A stretch of 64,000 nt of DNA, taken from positions 206,001 through 270,000 of the forward strand of contig JACEEZ010009403.1 of NCBI GenBank assembly GCA_016584305.1. Reading direction: 5' to 3'. Within the stretch, counting starts at the first letter, position 1, and the number at the start of each line of letters is the position of its first letter. The notes below the pieces were generated by a model, which saw nothing but the letters and a program-made list of their open reading frames with translations, did no database searches and was not told the DNA's origin. Shown piece after piece: positions 46,351-59,300 of this stretch. The translations under genes were made by a program, and so were the position numbers. Source of the DNA: Chionoecetes opilio. Lineage: Eukaryota; Arthropoda; Malacostraca; Decapoda; Majidae.

Positions 46351-48347
46351 ATGGCGGAGGGCAGGGAGGAAGTCACCAGCATCAGCCTGACAGTGAAGAC
46401 CGCCAAGGATAAGCAGCAGCTGGAAATAGCCGGCGATGCGACCGTGAGAGAGGTGAGAAGCGGCGGCGGCGGCGGTGGTGTGCCTGTCATGCTTATGCTA
46501 GCTCCAGAACCTTCCCGTGGGTTGGGCGTGTTTGAACCCCGGGCGTGCCGGTGGGGGCGTCGCGGGCGTGTATTAGGGTGTCGGGGGTTGAGGGTGAGGG
46601 TTGGGGAGGACGGGGTGGGGGGAGGGCGGGGCAAGGGTATTGTGGTGTGACATGGTGGGGGAGTGATGATGTGTAGGGGGCGGGGAGGTGTGGTGGGGGT
46701 GTAGGGGTGGGTGTGGAGGGTAGGATGGGCGTTAGGGTTCTATGGCGAAGTAGGGTCAATTTCCAGATGAACACCGAACTTCCTTTGGTGGACAAAACTA
46801 TTTTTTCTGGTGAGTTTTGATGTTTTGAATTAATCTGCTGACCGTTTCTGTCGCAAATCATTTTCTTTTTTTTTTTTTTGCAAAGATGACAAAAACAAAT
46901 AAACAAACCTAACCTAACCTTTACCTAACTAAAAAAAAAAAAAAAACCTAGCCTTCACCTAACTTAAAAAAAAAAAAAAATTTAAACCAAGATTTGCGGC
47001 AGAAACTGTTAACAGATTTACCATGAGAGGGATATGTTTTGGAACGAAGAGCAACGACGACGGTGACCTACGTTCAAGTACAAGCCTATGTAACCTCAAG
47101 TCTATCCTACAATCATGTTGGTGGTGAGACATGCATTTCTAACTAAAGCTAACCTAACCTAAACCTAAACCTAACCCCACATCTAATCTCCTAACTCAGT
47201 GGAAAGATTGGCAACTCATCTTTTGATGTCCCTGCTCGGGGGTCTTGTACATGTTTACCTGGTTCTCCTATAGGTAGCCAGTCAGAACGTCCACGGGTCA
47301 AAACGTCCATGGTTCAGAATGACCATAACGTCCACGTGTCATAATGTCCACAGGGTTATGTTAGGTTAGGTTAGTTTAGTTTAGTTTAGTTTAGGTTAGG
47401 TTAGTTTAGTTTAGTTTAGGTTAGGTTAGGTTAGAAGGATATGAATGGACGTTCTCACCCGTGAACGTTATGGTAGACCCCGTGGGCGTTTTGTACAGTG
47501 GACGTTTTCACCCGTGGACGTTCTGACCGGCAACCCTCCTATACTACCTTGGTATGGTAATGTGGGGTGACATTCTTTCTCTGCAGTGATGTTGTCCCCA
47601 TAAATACTTGTACCATTACCTAATTTTACCTTCATTAACCCAGTTCAGGAAGGAATTTGTGGCTCTTTCTCATATATGTTCAGGTAAAATTGCTTTGCCT
47701 TTCATTTGTTGAGTATTAGCCTGCTGCTTTCTTATTGGGTCGGACTAAACACCGCAAACCACCAGCAAACCACTGAAACTCCCTCACATTGCATGCAAAT
47801 CAATAGCAAAACATTAATATCTTAAAGCAAACCACAAACCACAACCTAACCTTGTGGGTGGTTTGTGGTAGTTTTTGGAGGTTTGTGGTAGTTTTGGTGG
47901 TTTGTGGTAGTTTTGGTGGTTTGTGGTAGTTTTTGGAGGTTTGTGGTAGTTTTTGGAGGCTTGTGGTAGTTTTTGGAGGTTATGTGGTAGTTTTTAGTGG
48001 TTTGTGGTAATTTTTGGAGGTTTGTGGTAGTTTTTGGTGGTTTGTGGTAGTTTTTGGAGGTTTGTGGTTAGTTTGCTGAAAGATATTAATGTTTTGCTAT
48101 TGATTTGCATGCAATGTGAGGGAGTTTCAGTGGTTTGGGGTGGTTTGCTGGTGGTTTGCGGTGTTTACTCCGACCGTTCTTATTCATGGTTAAATCTGGG
48201 CAGCAAAATCTAGAGCCAGTAATACAAATTTTGCTGAGGTAAAATCGTCATCAGAAATCTCACACCTTTCTCAGTCTTACCCAGTGTGCTTATCTGCGGG
48301 CTTGTGTTACCTCTTATTGTTGTGCCCTTGGCCAGTCCTTTGTGATA

Positions 48348-48379
<32 letters not shown>

Positions 48380-50047
48380 TTTAGCTATCTTTCTTCAAGG
48401 ATATCCCAACTAAACAGGCAAACCAGTTCAGAAATCTGTTTAATCGTGACTGTCACTCAACAGCTAAATAATTCGGGAATGGATAAATGCAGCAAAATTG
48501 AGAGAAACTTTAACTTGAATGGCGGACAATTTACCACATGAAAGATATTATATTCTTATTTTTACATCGTATTGCTGTAGGAATCACGTATGAGGAAGAA
48601 TGTTTGGGTTACAAATCAGTTCTGCCCAAAAAATTTCCGGCTATGGTCGTTTCGGTCTCCCACGCTAGTATAACCTAACCTAGCCTTACCTAAATCTAAC
48701 CTAACCTAATACAATTCGAACTGAAGGTGGTGCAGGGCCGGAATGACGAGGCCGAAATGACTAGAGACCAGAAAACTATGGGCCGGAAAAACTATAAACC
48801 GGAGTGACCAAACCTGAATGGTTATGCGCGCTGACCCAGAGCATTTTTTAAGCAAATCTTACTGGGCGACATCCATGCTGGGTTTATGAATCTTCCAGTG
48901 GCACCAACAAAATTTCACTGCTCTAACAGTCGACGGGTTATAATGGCTCTACAAAATGATATAGGCAATAATAGAAGAAATAGATGTAAATACAAATAAT
49001 TATTTTTTATGCAGTAATAAGAATGTACTTCCGGATCTTGCACTCACATATATGAGCCATTACATCCCAGAAGGTTTTTATGAATAAATATCTTGTCGCC
49101 CAGTAACTTAATAATGTCCTTACTGGGCGACAGTTTTTCATCACTGGGAGACATTTTGGTCGCCCAGTTATCATGTAAAAAATGCACTGCGCTGACCCTG
49201 TTCCTCGGCGTGTGTTTCAGTTACGCGAGATGGTGAGCAAGAAGTTCAGCACCTCGGAGGACCAGGTCTGCCTCATATTTGCTGGAAAGATCCTCAAAGA
49301 TGGTGAGTGTTATGCCCGTATTCGTTATTAAAAAATTATACAAACAGGAGTAAATAAACTTAAGTACTAAAGCAAACTAAAGATAATATATAGAGATAAT
49401 ATATATCTTAACATTTCTATAGTTAACCCTAAATACATATTTCTCCACCATAAGACGACACATAAACCACAAAATGACCGTCTGTAGTTAATAATGAAGC
49501 AAGAGTCTTATGCCCGTATTCGTAGTCACATACCATCATTGTACGTGGTCATTGTTCACTTTTTGTCTTGTCCTAATTAAATCAATATGTCGTGCCAGCT
49601 CTGTTGTGATTGCAATAGGAGTACTGTATGATTGCTCTAGTACTTTCCATGGCAGCTACAAGATCAAGTGAATAATTTTGACTGAGTAGAAATGGAACAA
49701 AATCATAGCAATTACCACGAGCAATCATGGTATGTGACTACGAATACGAAGCATTAATGATTGTTAAGCCCTTAAGACCCAGAACGTAATTGCCATTGTA
49801 ATTTGGGTACCATTAGACAATTTTTATTGACTATAAGCAATATTTTATAGATATGACCTGTTTAGTATCCTTGTCGACTAACTAATTTGGTATATTCAGT
49901 TACTTTTCTTGATTTTATGGCTCGACAACAGACATTTTTATATAACAAAGGAAAGATCTGAGCGTGAAGGGGTTAACTGTTTACTATGAGAGAGAGAAAT
50001 ATGTAGAGGTTGCATTGAACATTTTTATTTGCAAGAGATATTGTAAT

Positions 50048-50084
<37 letters not shown>

Positions 50085-52814
50085 TATTTGTAGGTCATTG
50101 TTCTTATCCTGAGTTTATCACCATTGTTGTGCCTCAGAGTTCTGTCCTATCACCTATACTATTTTTCTTTTATTATTCATTAACCCCTTCACGCCCAGAT
50201 CCTTCCTTTGCTATATGAAATTGTCTGTTGTTAGCCATAAAATAACGAAACGTAACTAAATATACCAAATTAGTTAGTGTTCAAGGATACTAAACAGGTC
50301 ATATCTATAAAATATTGCTTATATTCACTAAAAATCGTCTAACTGTACCCAAATTACAATGGAAATTACGTTCTGGGTCTCAAGGGGTTAATCTAATCTT
50401 AGTCTTAACTCAATGCCCTATCCACTCTTACACTGATGACCTACCTCTGCTTGTCCCACGGCATTCACCACACATACAACTTTTCAGGCATTAACCCCTC
50501 GAGTCCCAGAACGTAATTTCCATTGTAATTTGGGTACCATTAGACGATTTTTAGTGACTAAGCAATATTTTATAGATATGACCTGTTTAGTAGCCTTGTC
50601 CACTAACTAATTTGTATATTTAGTTACTTTTCGTAATTTTATGGCTCAACAATAGACAATTTTTCATAACAAAGGAAAGATCTGGGTCTGAAGGGGTTAA
50701 ATGAATCTCTGGGATGTCAATGAGCGCTTAACGTCTGCTTTAAAATATATATATATTTCTGAATGGGGGCAGAGAAACTATTGTGTTCGATGTCTCAGAA
50801 AACTAATTTCTTTGTACAGGAGAACCTCGTTTAACCGGCATTTAAAACAACGGCACTAATCGACCCAGGCCTTTTTTTTTTTTTCTTCTTTTTCTTCACT
50901 GATAAACTCTGGAACTCTCTTCCTGATTCTATTTTTCCACTTTCCTATGACTTACATCTTTTCAAAAGAAGAGTAACAAGACACTCCCGAACTAAATTGG
51001 CTCACCCTCTTTTTTATTTTACTCTTACTGTACTTTATAAGGGACTGGCAACTAGCGGCCTTTGTGTTCCCATTTGTTGTGTGCCCTTGGCCAGTTCCTT
51101 GTGATGGGGGAAAAAAAAAAAAAAAAAAAAAAAGGGTTTTGGGCGATTTTATAAGAGTTAACTCTCAAAACAACGGCAAAATGAGTTATCCGGCATGCGC
51201 TCCCCCCCCGAGGGTGCCGGATAAACGAGGTTCTCCTGTATATCTACTTGACACAACCTTCCAGATAACTATCCTCGCATATCACATACAGGAACTACCA
51301 CGTGTAGGTCTCGCGGACTCTTGTAGCTTCCTTATTTTCTTTGTTCTCATGTTCTTACCTGCCGTGGTATATGTTATGGTAACGGATTCAAGCTGGAAAA
51401 GCATAGATTTAAAAAAAAAATAGGGAAAACTGGTTCACAAATAGGGTGGTAAATGATTGGAATGGACTCGGTAGACAGGTAGTTACAGCGGTCATTAGAG
51501 AGCTTTAAAGGGAGGCTAGATAAATTCATGGATGGGGATGAAAGGTGGATGTAGGTAGTGTTACGTAACAGGAACTACCACGTGTAGGTCTCACGGCCTC
51601 TTGTAGCTTCCTTATTTTCTTATGTTCTTATGTTCCTCCCTCAGACGAGAAGCTGAACCAACACAATATCAGGGATGGCTTCACGGTGCACCTGGTCATC
51701 AAGAGTCCCAGCGGCTCTTCATCACAACCCAACAACCGAGCCGCCTCCACCACCCCGGCCCCCACCCCCACCAGCCCCACCACCACCACCTCAGGCACCC
51801 AGGCAACACCCAACCCCAACCCCAACCCCAACCCCTTCGCTGGCATGCCCGGGATGGGGGCGTTGGGCATGGGGGGACTAGGGGGGTTAGGTAGCATGGG
51901 GGTGGGGAATCCAAACTTTAGTGAGATGCAACAACACATGCAGCGAGAGATCCTGAACAACCCGGAGATGATGCGTCAGATCATGGACAACCCTTCATGC
52001 AGCAGCTGATGAATAACCCTGAGTACATGCGTGCCATCATCACCTCCAACCCCCAGATGCAGCAGCTTATGGAGGTGTGTTCAGTTCAGTTGTGGGTCGG
52101 AGTCTGGACTTTTTTATCGGCACTCCCTGATGTTTCTCTTCATGCTGTCTGGGTCTTTAGTTAGTTGTCTTCTCTTATTCTGTACATGCGTGCCATCATC
52201 ACCTCCAACCCCCAGATGCAGCAGCTTATGGAGGTGTGTTCAGTTCAATTGTGGGTCGGGAGTCTGGACTTTTTTATCGGCACTCCCTGATATTTCTCTT
52301 CTTGCTGTCTGGGTCTTTAGTTAGTTGCCATCATCACCTCCAACCCCCAGATGCAGCAGCTTATGGAGGTGTGTTCAGTTCAGTTCAATTGTGGGTCGGG
52401 AGTCTGGCCTTTTTTATCGGCACTCCTTGATATTTCTCTTCTTGCTGTCTGGGTCTTTAGTTAGTTGTCTTCTCTTATTCTGGCTTTTAATTTCTTTTTC
52501 TTTTTTCCTCTTTTGTGTGCTGGGGTGCTGGTGTCTGTCCTATACTACCTTCAGCTGTCCACATCCCTCAACTAGGTAGCTCCTCCCTTCAGCTGTCTCC
52601 TGTACGCTCCACCACCATCACCTTAAAACTGACACCCGTCCCTTGTCTGCCCTTCACAGCGTAACCCCGAGATCTCACACATGCTGAACAACCCGGACAT
52701 GTTGAGGCAAACCATGGAGCTGGCACGCAACCCCGCCATGCTGCAGGAGCTCATGAGGTCCCATGACCGCGCCCTGTCCAACCTGGAGTCAATACCAGGT
52801 GAGGGAGTCGAGGG

Positions 52815-52852
<38 letters not shown>

Positions 52853-55800
52853 ATGTGTATATACAGTAAACATTCTCCAAATTGAACCCGTATAATTCAA
52901 ACTTCGGATAATTCGACCTGTTTCAGGCCAGTTCAAATTTTTAAATAACTTTCCGTAATTCGAGCAAGTTTGAATTATCCTTAGCCTTACTAGTGGGAGT
53001 CAGATCTCTCATGCGGTGCGTGCCACGGCTGCCCAGCGTGATCTGATATATGATAATTTATAATTATCGTATAGATACGATAGGCAGAGGAAGAAAGGGG
53101 GAGGAGGAAGAAGGCGGGAGGGGGAGGAGGGACGAGGAGGAGGAAGAAGGCGGGAGGGGGAGGATAAGGAAGGAGGGGAGAGGGGGAGGAGAAGGAAGGA
53201 GGTGGGACAAGGAAGGGAGGAAGGAGGAGGAGGAGGAAGAACAATTTTTTTAAAGTATCCTTCGCTTTGTATACAATCCTTTAGAGTACTTCACGGGCCT
53301 CTTCGCTCTTCACGCATCCTACAGGAGTCATAGGAAGGCATTTGAAGTCCCACAGGATTGCTATAGTATTCCTAGGTTTTTATAAGTACTACTTTGACAA
53401 TCATATGGGTGGCTCAAATAGGGATTAATAATAATATTGCTAATACTGAAAATACTAATACTGATCATTGTATTGAAGTAATGATTAAGCTAGCAATGCC
53501 TATCATAGTTTTATGTCTTGTAGTAAGTTTTGTCTAATTTGTGATTTAAGGAATATCTGGAATTATCATGTCATTGTGAATTTGCTGAAATAGGGACTTC
53601 TAATCATTGTAACTGAAAACTGACTCGAGATTTGTGTTCAGCATGCCCGAAAATTGCTAGGAACAAATTTTCAAGCAAATCTATTTTTCAAAAAATATTG
53701 CAAATTTAGCAATATTTTTTGAAAAATGGAATTGCTTGAAAATATGTTCCTAGAAGTTTTCGGGCATACTGAACACGAATCTGGAGTCAGTTTTTAGTTA
53801 CAATGATTAGAAGTCCCTATTTCAGCCTTGATTATTTTTTTAAATCACGTTTTTTTTCTCGTTTTTTTTCAATAACTAAAAAAACTATGGCAGATGGGTG
53901 CAACAAGTAGTAAGAAATTGATAGTTTGTGAGTTCTTATGTGTATATTTTCTATTGTAATTTGTAATGTTATTATTAATATTATGTGGTATAACAAGTGT
54001 GTGTACTTATAATTATAGTATAAATACAATGGTTTTGGTGAGTACAAGTACTACAATCTGTGCTGTTTTGGCATGTTAGAGTGACTTATTATTGTGTGGA
54101 GGGGCTAGTGGTAACCATCGGATAATTCAGACTTTCGGCTAATTCGACCCAGGTTTCCCCCCAATTGTGTGGAGGGGCTAGTGGCAACCATCGGATAATT
54201 CAGACTTTCGGCTAATTCGACCCAGGTTTCCCCCCAATTGTGTGGAGGGGCTAGTGGTAACCATCGGATAATTCAGACTTTCGGCTAATTCGACCCAGGT
54301 TTCCCCCCAATTAGTTTGAATTAGAGAGTGTTTACTGTATGTATATGCATAGAAAGGCTTGCTTTAAGAACTCTGTCACTTGGAGATTTTTCAAAGGGGT
54401 CAAATCAAACTTGTAATGACTGATTTGTGTTTGTGTTTGTGATGTGTATACCTAGAAATGAGTGATGTGTAGACTACAGGTTTGCCTCCCTTGCTCCGTG
54501 CCCAGGTGGCTACAGTGCCCTGCAGAGGATGTACCGGGACATTCAGGAGCCCATGCTGAATGCTGCACAGGAACAGTTTGGCTCCAACCCCTTTGCATCA
54601 CTTCTGGGCTCCGGTCTTAACAGTAAGTGCTGCCAGAGCTTTAACCCCTTCACGCCCAGATCTTTCCTTGGCTATAAAAAATTGTCTGGTCGAGCCATAA
54701 AATTACGAAAGTAACTGAATATACCAAATTAGTTAGTCGACAAGGATACTAAGCAGGTCATATCTATAAAATATTGCTTATATTAATTAAAAATTGTCTA
54801 TTGGTACCCAAATTGCAAAGAAAATTACGTTCTGGGCCTCAAGGGGTTAAGTTTGTAATTTTCATCCTGAAGCTGTATTACTTCAAGAACTATAGATAAT
54901 TACCAGGAACGGTGTCGGTAGTATTTGGCAGTGACTTTTAGTGCAAGAAAACGTAAGGATAACATGCCAATGTAAACCTAGCACTGTAATTAAACAACTG
55001 TTATATCATTGCATTATGGAACAATGACTACCATGCCATCCAGTGCCACCAATCCTAACCTAACACTCCCTGTATCAGTTGACAGTGCACAAGCTGGCCG
55101 GGAGAACAGCGAGCCCCTCCCCAACCCCTGGGCACCTCGCGGCTCCTCCCCCTCCACCACCACGCTACCACCAGCCCCTCAACAGGCACCCCTCCCACCA
55201 CCACCACCAACCTCCAACACCACCACACGCCTCCTCCCACACAACCCGACGCAACCGAGCCCACCATACCACCTCTCCTCCACACTCCACCTCCTCCTCC
55301 TCACCTCCCTTCCAAGCTCCTCCGGCCATATGACCAGGGCTGGGGTGGCATCAGGGGTGGCCTATGGAAATACGTCCGGGCTCTCCAGGGTATGCTTGAA
55401 ATCCCGAGTATCATTTCATTATGATAGCAGCAAGATATAACTCTTCAGCTACCATCCTCCATAACCAATGCCCGTGCAGTCAGGGCCGGATTTCCTAAGG
55501 TGTTGGCTGCACATAGGCTCACTTGGGGGCACCAACCCCCTCAAACACCAGATTTTTTTTGAAAAAATTGTTGTTGCTGATATCAATTAACAAAAAGTTG
55601 AATTCCCAATATTTGAGTAAAGGCCCTGTAACGCTTCATATCTATAAAGCTCTGTTGATTTCATTAAAAGGTCCCTTTGGACCCATACTGTAAATTACGT
55701 TTGTGTCTCATGGGCTTAAAACAGTAAACCTATTTGTGAATCGTAAGTATATTTTTTCATGTTTTGTATTAATTCAAACAAATATAGGTCCCTTCAGAGG

Positions 55801-56324
55801 GCTTACACATGCCTACCCAAACCATATCCGTCCTCCTGCAGTCACTGTCATATCCTTCCTTCTTCCTTTTCCATTCACAGAATTTGTCAACGAACCCAGA
55901 ATTAGCCCAACAAATCATTGGGTCCAACCCTCTGTTTGCCGGCAACCCAGTCTTGCAGGAACAGATGAGAACCATGATGCCCAGCTTCCTGAACCAGATG
56001 CAGAACCCGGAGGTGCAGAGCTTCATGACCAACCCACAGGTGAGTAACAGAACAACCTGGGAGCAAGCAACACCCTTTTTTTTACCTAAATTAGGCATAT
56101 ACAGTAAAACCTTCATATTCGGACTAATTGGGCCAAGGAGTGGTCCGAGTAATGCAAGGAGCCAAATAATGGGGGGATATGTAAAAAAAAAAATAATAAT
56201 AATAATGATAATTCTAGGTGCATATATATATATATAGCTAGGAAATTTCGACCCCTAAAAAAAATTTAAAAAAATAAAAAAAATCTAGGTGTGTATATAT
56301 ATATAGCTAGGAAATTTCGACCCC

Positions 56325-56355
<31 letters not shown>

Positions 56356-59300
56356 GAGAGTGAGAGAGAGGAGGTCCGAATAATGTCAAGTCCGAATAAT
56401 GAGGGTCCGAATACGAGAGGTTTTACTGTATTAACAGATACACATTGCTTACAAATTAGGAAACTGACACACACACAGACACACAGTCAAATACACACAT
56501 TAGATAATAAAGATAATAAACGTTATAGTAGAGTAGCAAGTGTCAAGCTGTGGCACTAACTGTCACCCCTCCGCCAGGCCCTCGGAGCGGTGGTTCAGAT
56601 CCAGAATGCCTTGGAGCAGCTAAGACTCACCTCCCCGGGCCTCTTCAACGTCATGGGCTTCAACCTCCCGCCGGGCATGTCCACCCCCGGCCAGCCCACC
56701 ACCACCACACCCTCCACCACCACACCCACCACCACAGCCTCCACCAACTCCAGTAACACCACCACCACCCCTACCCCCCCGGGCCTCATTCCTGGGCTGG
56801 TTCCGGGCACTGACGCCTTTACCAATCTGATGACCACCCTGGTGAGTAACTGTTGTTGTCTGCCTTGGTGTTGTAAAGTTTCATTGTTTTTATTTGTCTG
56901 GATGTCATAATTTAACCCCTTGAGACCCAGACGTAATTATCATTGTAATTTGAGTGCATTTTTATTTGTCTGGATGTTGTAATTTAACCCCTTGAGACCC
57001 AGAACGTAATTTCCATTGTAATTTGGGTACCAATAGACGATTTTTAATTAATATAAGCAATGTTTTATAGATATGACCTGTTTAGTATCCTTGTCCACTA
57101 GTTAATTTGGTATATTCAGTTACTTTTTGTAATTTTATGGCTCGACAACATACAATTTTTATAGCAAAGGAAAGATCTGGGTGTGAAGGAGTTAAAAGAA
57201 TGGCTGTGCTTCTTTTTCATTTGCTTTATTTGTCTGGATGTCGTAATTTAAAAGAGTGGCTGTGGCATCTTTCCTTTACACCACTACTCTAGGATGTTGA
57301 GGTCAGGAATCCCAGCTCAGTATTCTCTAAAAGCAATGTTGACAGTAGCCTTCATTCTTATCAGGAGTAGTCAGACCGGTGTATAGAGGTAGCCTTCGTT
57401 GTTATCAGGAGTAGTCAGAAGGGTGTATAGAGGTAGCCCTTTGTTATCAGGAGTAGTCAGAAGGGTGTATAGAGGTAGCCCTTGTTATCAGGAGTAGTCA
57501 GAAGGGTGTATAGAGGCAGCCTTCGTTGTTATCAGGAGTAGTCAGAAGGGTGTATAGAGGCAGCCCTTATTGTGTGTGTGCGTTTGTGCGTCCTGCTTCA
57601 CCGTGTCATTGCCTCTCATGATACTCTTCTCCCTCAATCACATGCCTTCCCTGTACTGGGTTCATGCATATGGCTGTGTTCAAAGTTTCATGAACATTAT
57701 ACAGGAACTACCACGTGTAGGTCTCGCGGCCTCTTGTAGCTTCCTTATTTTCTTATGTTCTTATTTATTTAGCATTGTCTTGTTGTTGTTGCTTTTTTGC
57801 CTGTATGTCCTCCGGGTGATATTAAAATTATTATTATTATTATTTGACTTAAGCTAATCAGATTTTTTTAGATTGATGTACCATGAATATTTGTTACTGT
57901 GTGTAATAGATGTGTAATGGTGTACTGTTTGTAATAGATGTGTGTAACTGATGATTGATACAAAAACCAGTACTGATATGCTTCCTTTACCCTGGTGACT
58001 GTCGCAGGCCTTGGGTGGTGGTGGTGGATTGGGCTCAGCTGGTGGATTGGGCTCAGGTGGCGGACTGGGCTCCTTGGCGGGCATGGGCTTGGGCTCGGGC
58101 ATGGGCTTGGGCTCGGGCATGGGCTTGGGTTCGGGCATGGGCTTGGGTTCGGGCTCAGGCCTGAGTTCGGGCGTTGGCAGCGGCAGCGGCGGTAACCCAG
58201 AGCAGCAGTACGCCTCGCAGCTGGACCAACTCTCATCAATGGGCTTCATCAACAGAGACGCCAACCTCCAAGGTAAGAGGCAACAAGCCATTCCATTCCT
58301 TAATGGCTTGTCTGCAATATTCAGTTGCTACAATATTCTTCAATATATATCAGACATTTGATACTGGCTCCCAGGGGAACACACAGGAATTTTTGTTGTG
58401 CCTTCCAGTATAGTAAACCCACCAAATTTTTTCGCTAGCCGCTGGATGGTAAATTTTTCCGACATCAGCTGATTCCCTTTTCAGGCCTTATTTCTTATTT
58501 CTGCTACTGAAACAATAGTTTTGGTAGTGTTCGGCCCCGTCCCCACGGGCGAGCTTTGCTCCGTGTGACGTCCAAAATGGAGAAACCGCGAGCAAACTGC
58601 GTAAAATTAATATGTCAAAGAAATCAGGAGCTGGAAGTGAAGACCAATACACCCAAATTATGGTGCTTCTGACGAAATCTACTTGTGGTCCATGTTTCAA
58701 TTCCCCCAATATTGTCACATGACTTCCTAAGTCTTTTCTTCTTAGTAGCCACTCTTGACACCACATCTTCTGCCTTGTCGTTTTTATCTTTGCACACATT
58801 GCTATAACAATACACAGCGCTATTTTCTTCTTGCATGTCCCGCGGTCCATGTTGTCGTACACTACTTGATCCTGTTGCAGTCACTGCCAGGCTCTGACTG
58901 CCCAACCAACGTCGTTTGGACAGCAGCATAAATGTGTGCGACAGGCTTCGCCCGCAAAGTGGCAAAGTTTACCGAGCAAAGCTCGCCCGTGTGGACGGGG
59001 CTTTAGATGCTTGTCAAAGGCATTAAGTGATGCATAAGCGCGACCAAATCAAGATATAGGTGTACACTGTCAGGTGTGCGGTCATATCGCTAGAACTTCT
59101 AATAATTTATTTTTTAACTGACTGTTAGTGTATTCTGATTTCTTACAAGGAAGGACATTTAGGCGGGGGCCACGGCCCCCTTGGTCCCTCCCTGGGTGCG
59201 CCACTGGTTGCTTCCTCTGGACATTCACTTGGCACATTTTCTGCTTTGAGTGCAATCAGGAATGTAAACATTGAGAGAAATAGGATACAAGGGACAGAGC

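Noticed and set aside
46341..46906. Minus-strand Pro/Thr-rich frames
   Set aside because: Antisense of ubiquilin exon 1 and the G-rich start of intron 1; no independent evidence.
57854..58291. 145-codon Pro/Glu-rich frame on the minus strand
   Set aside because: Antisense shadow of the Gly/Leu/Met-rich ubiquilin exon 9.
58488..58965. Transposase gene on the minus strand inside the Harbinger-like element
   Set aside because: Frames of 113-124 codons show no DDE or MADF-like motif that I can support.
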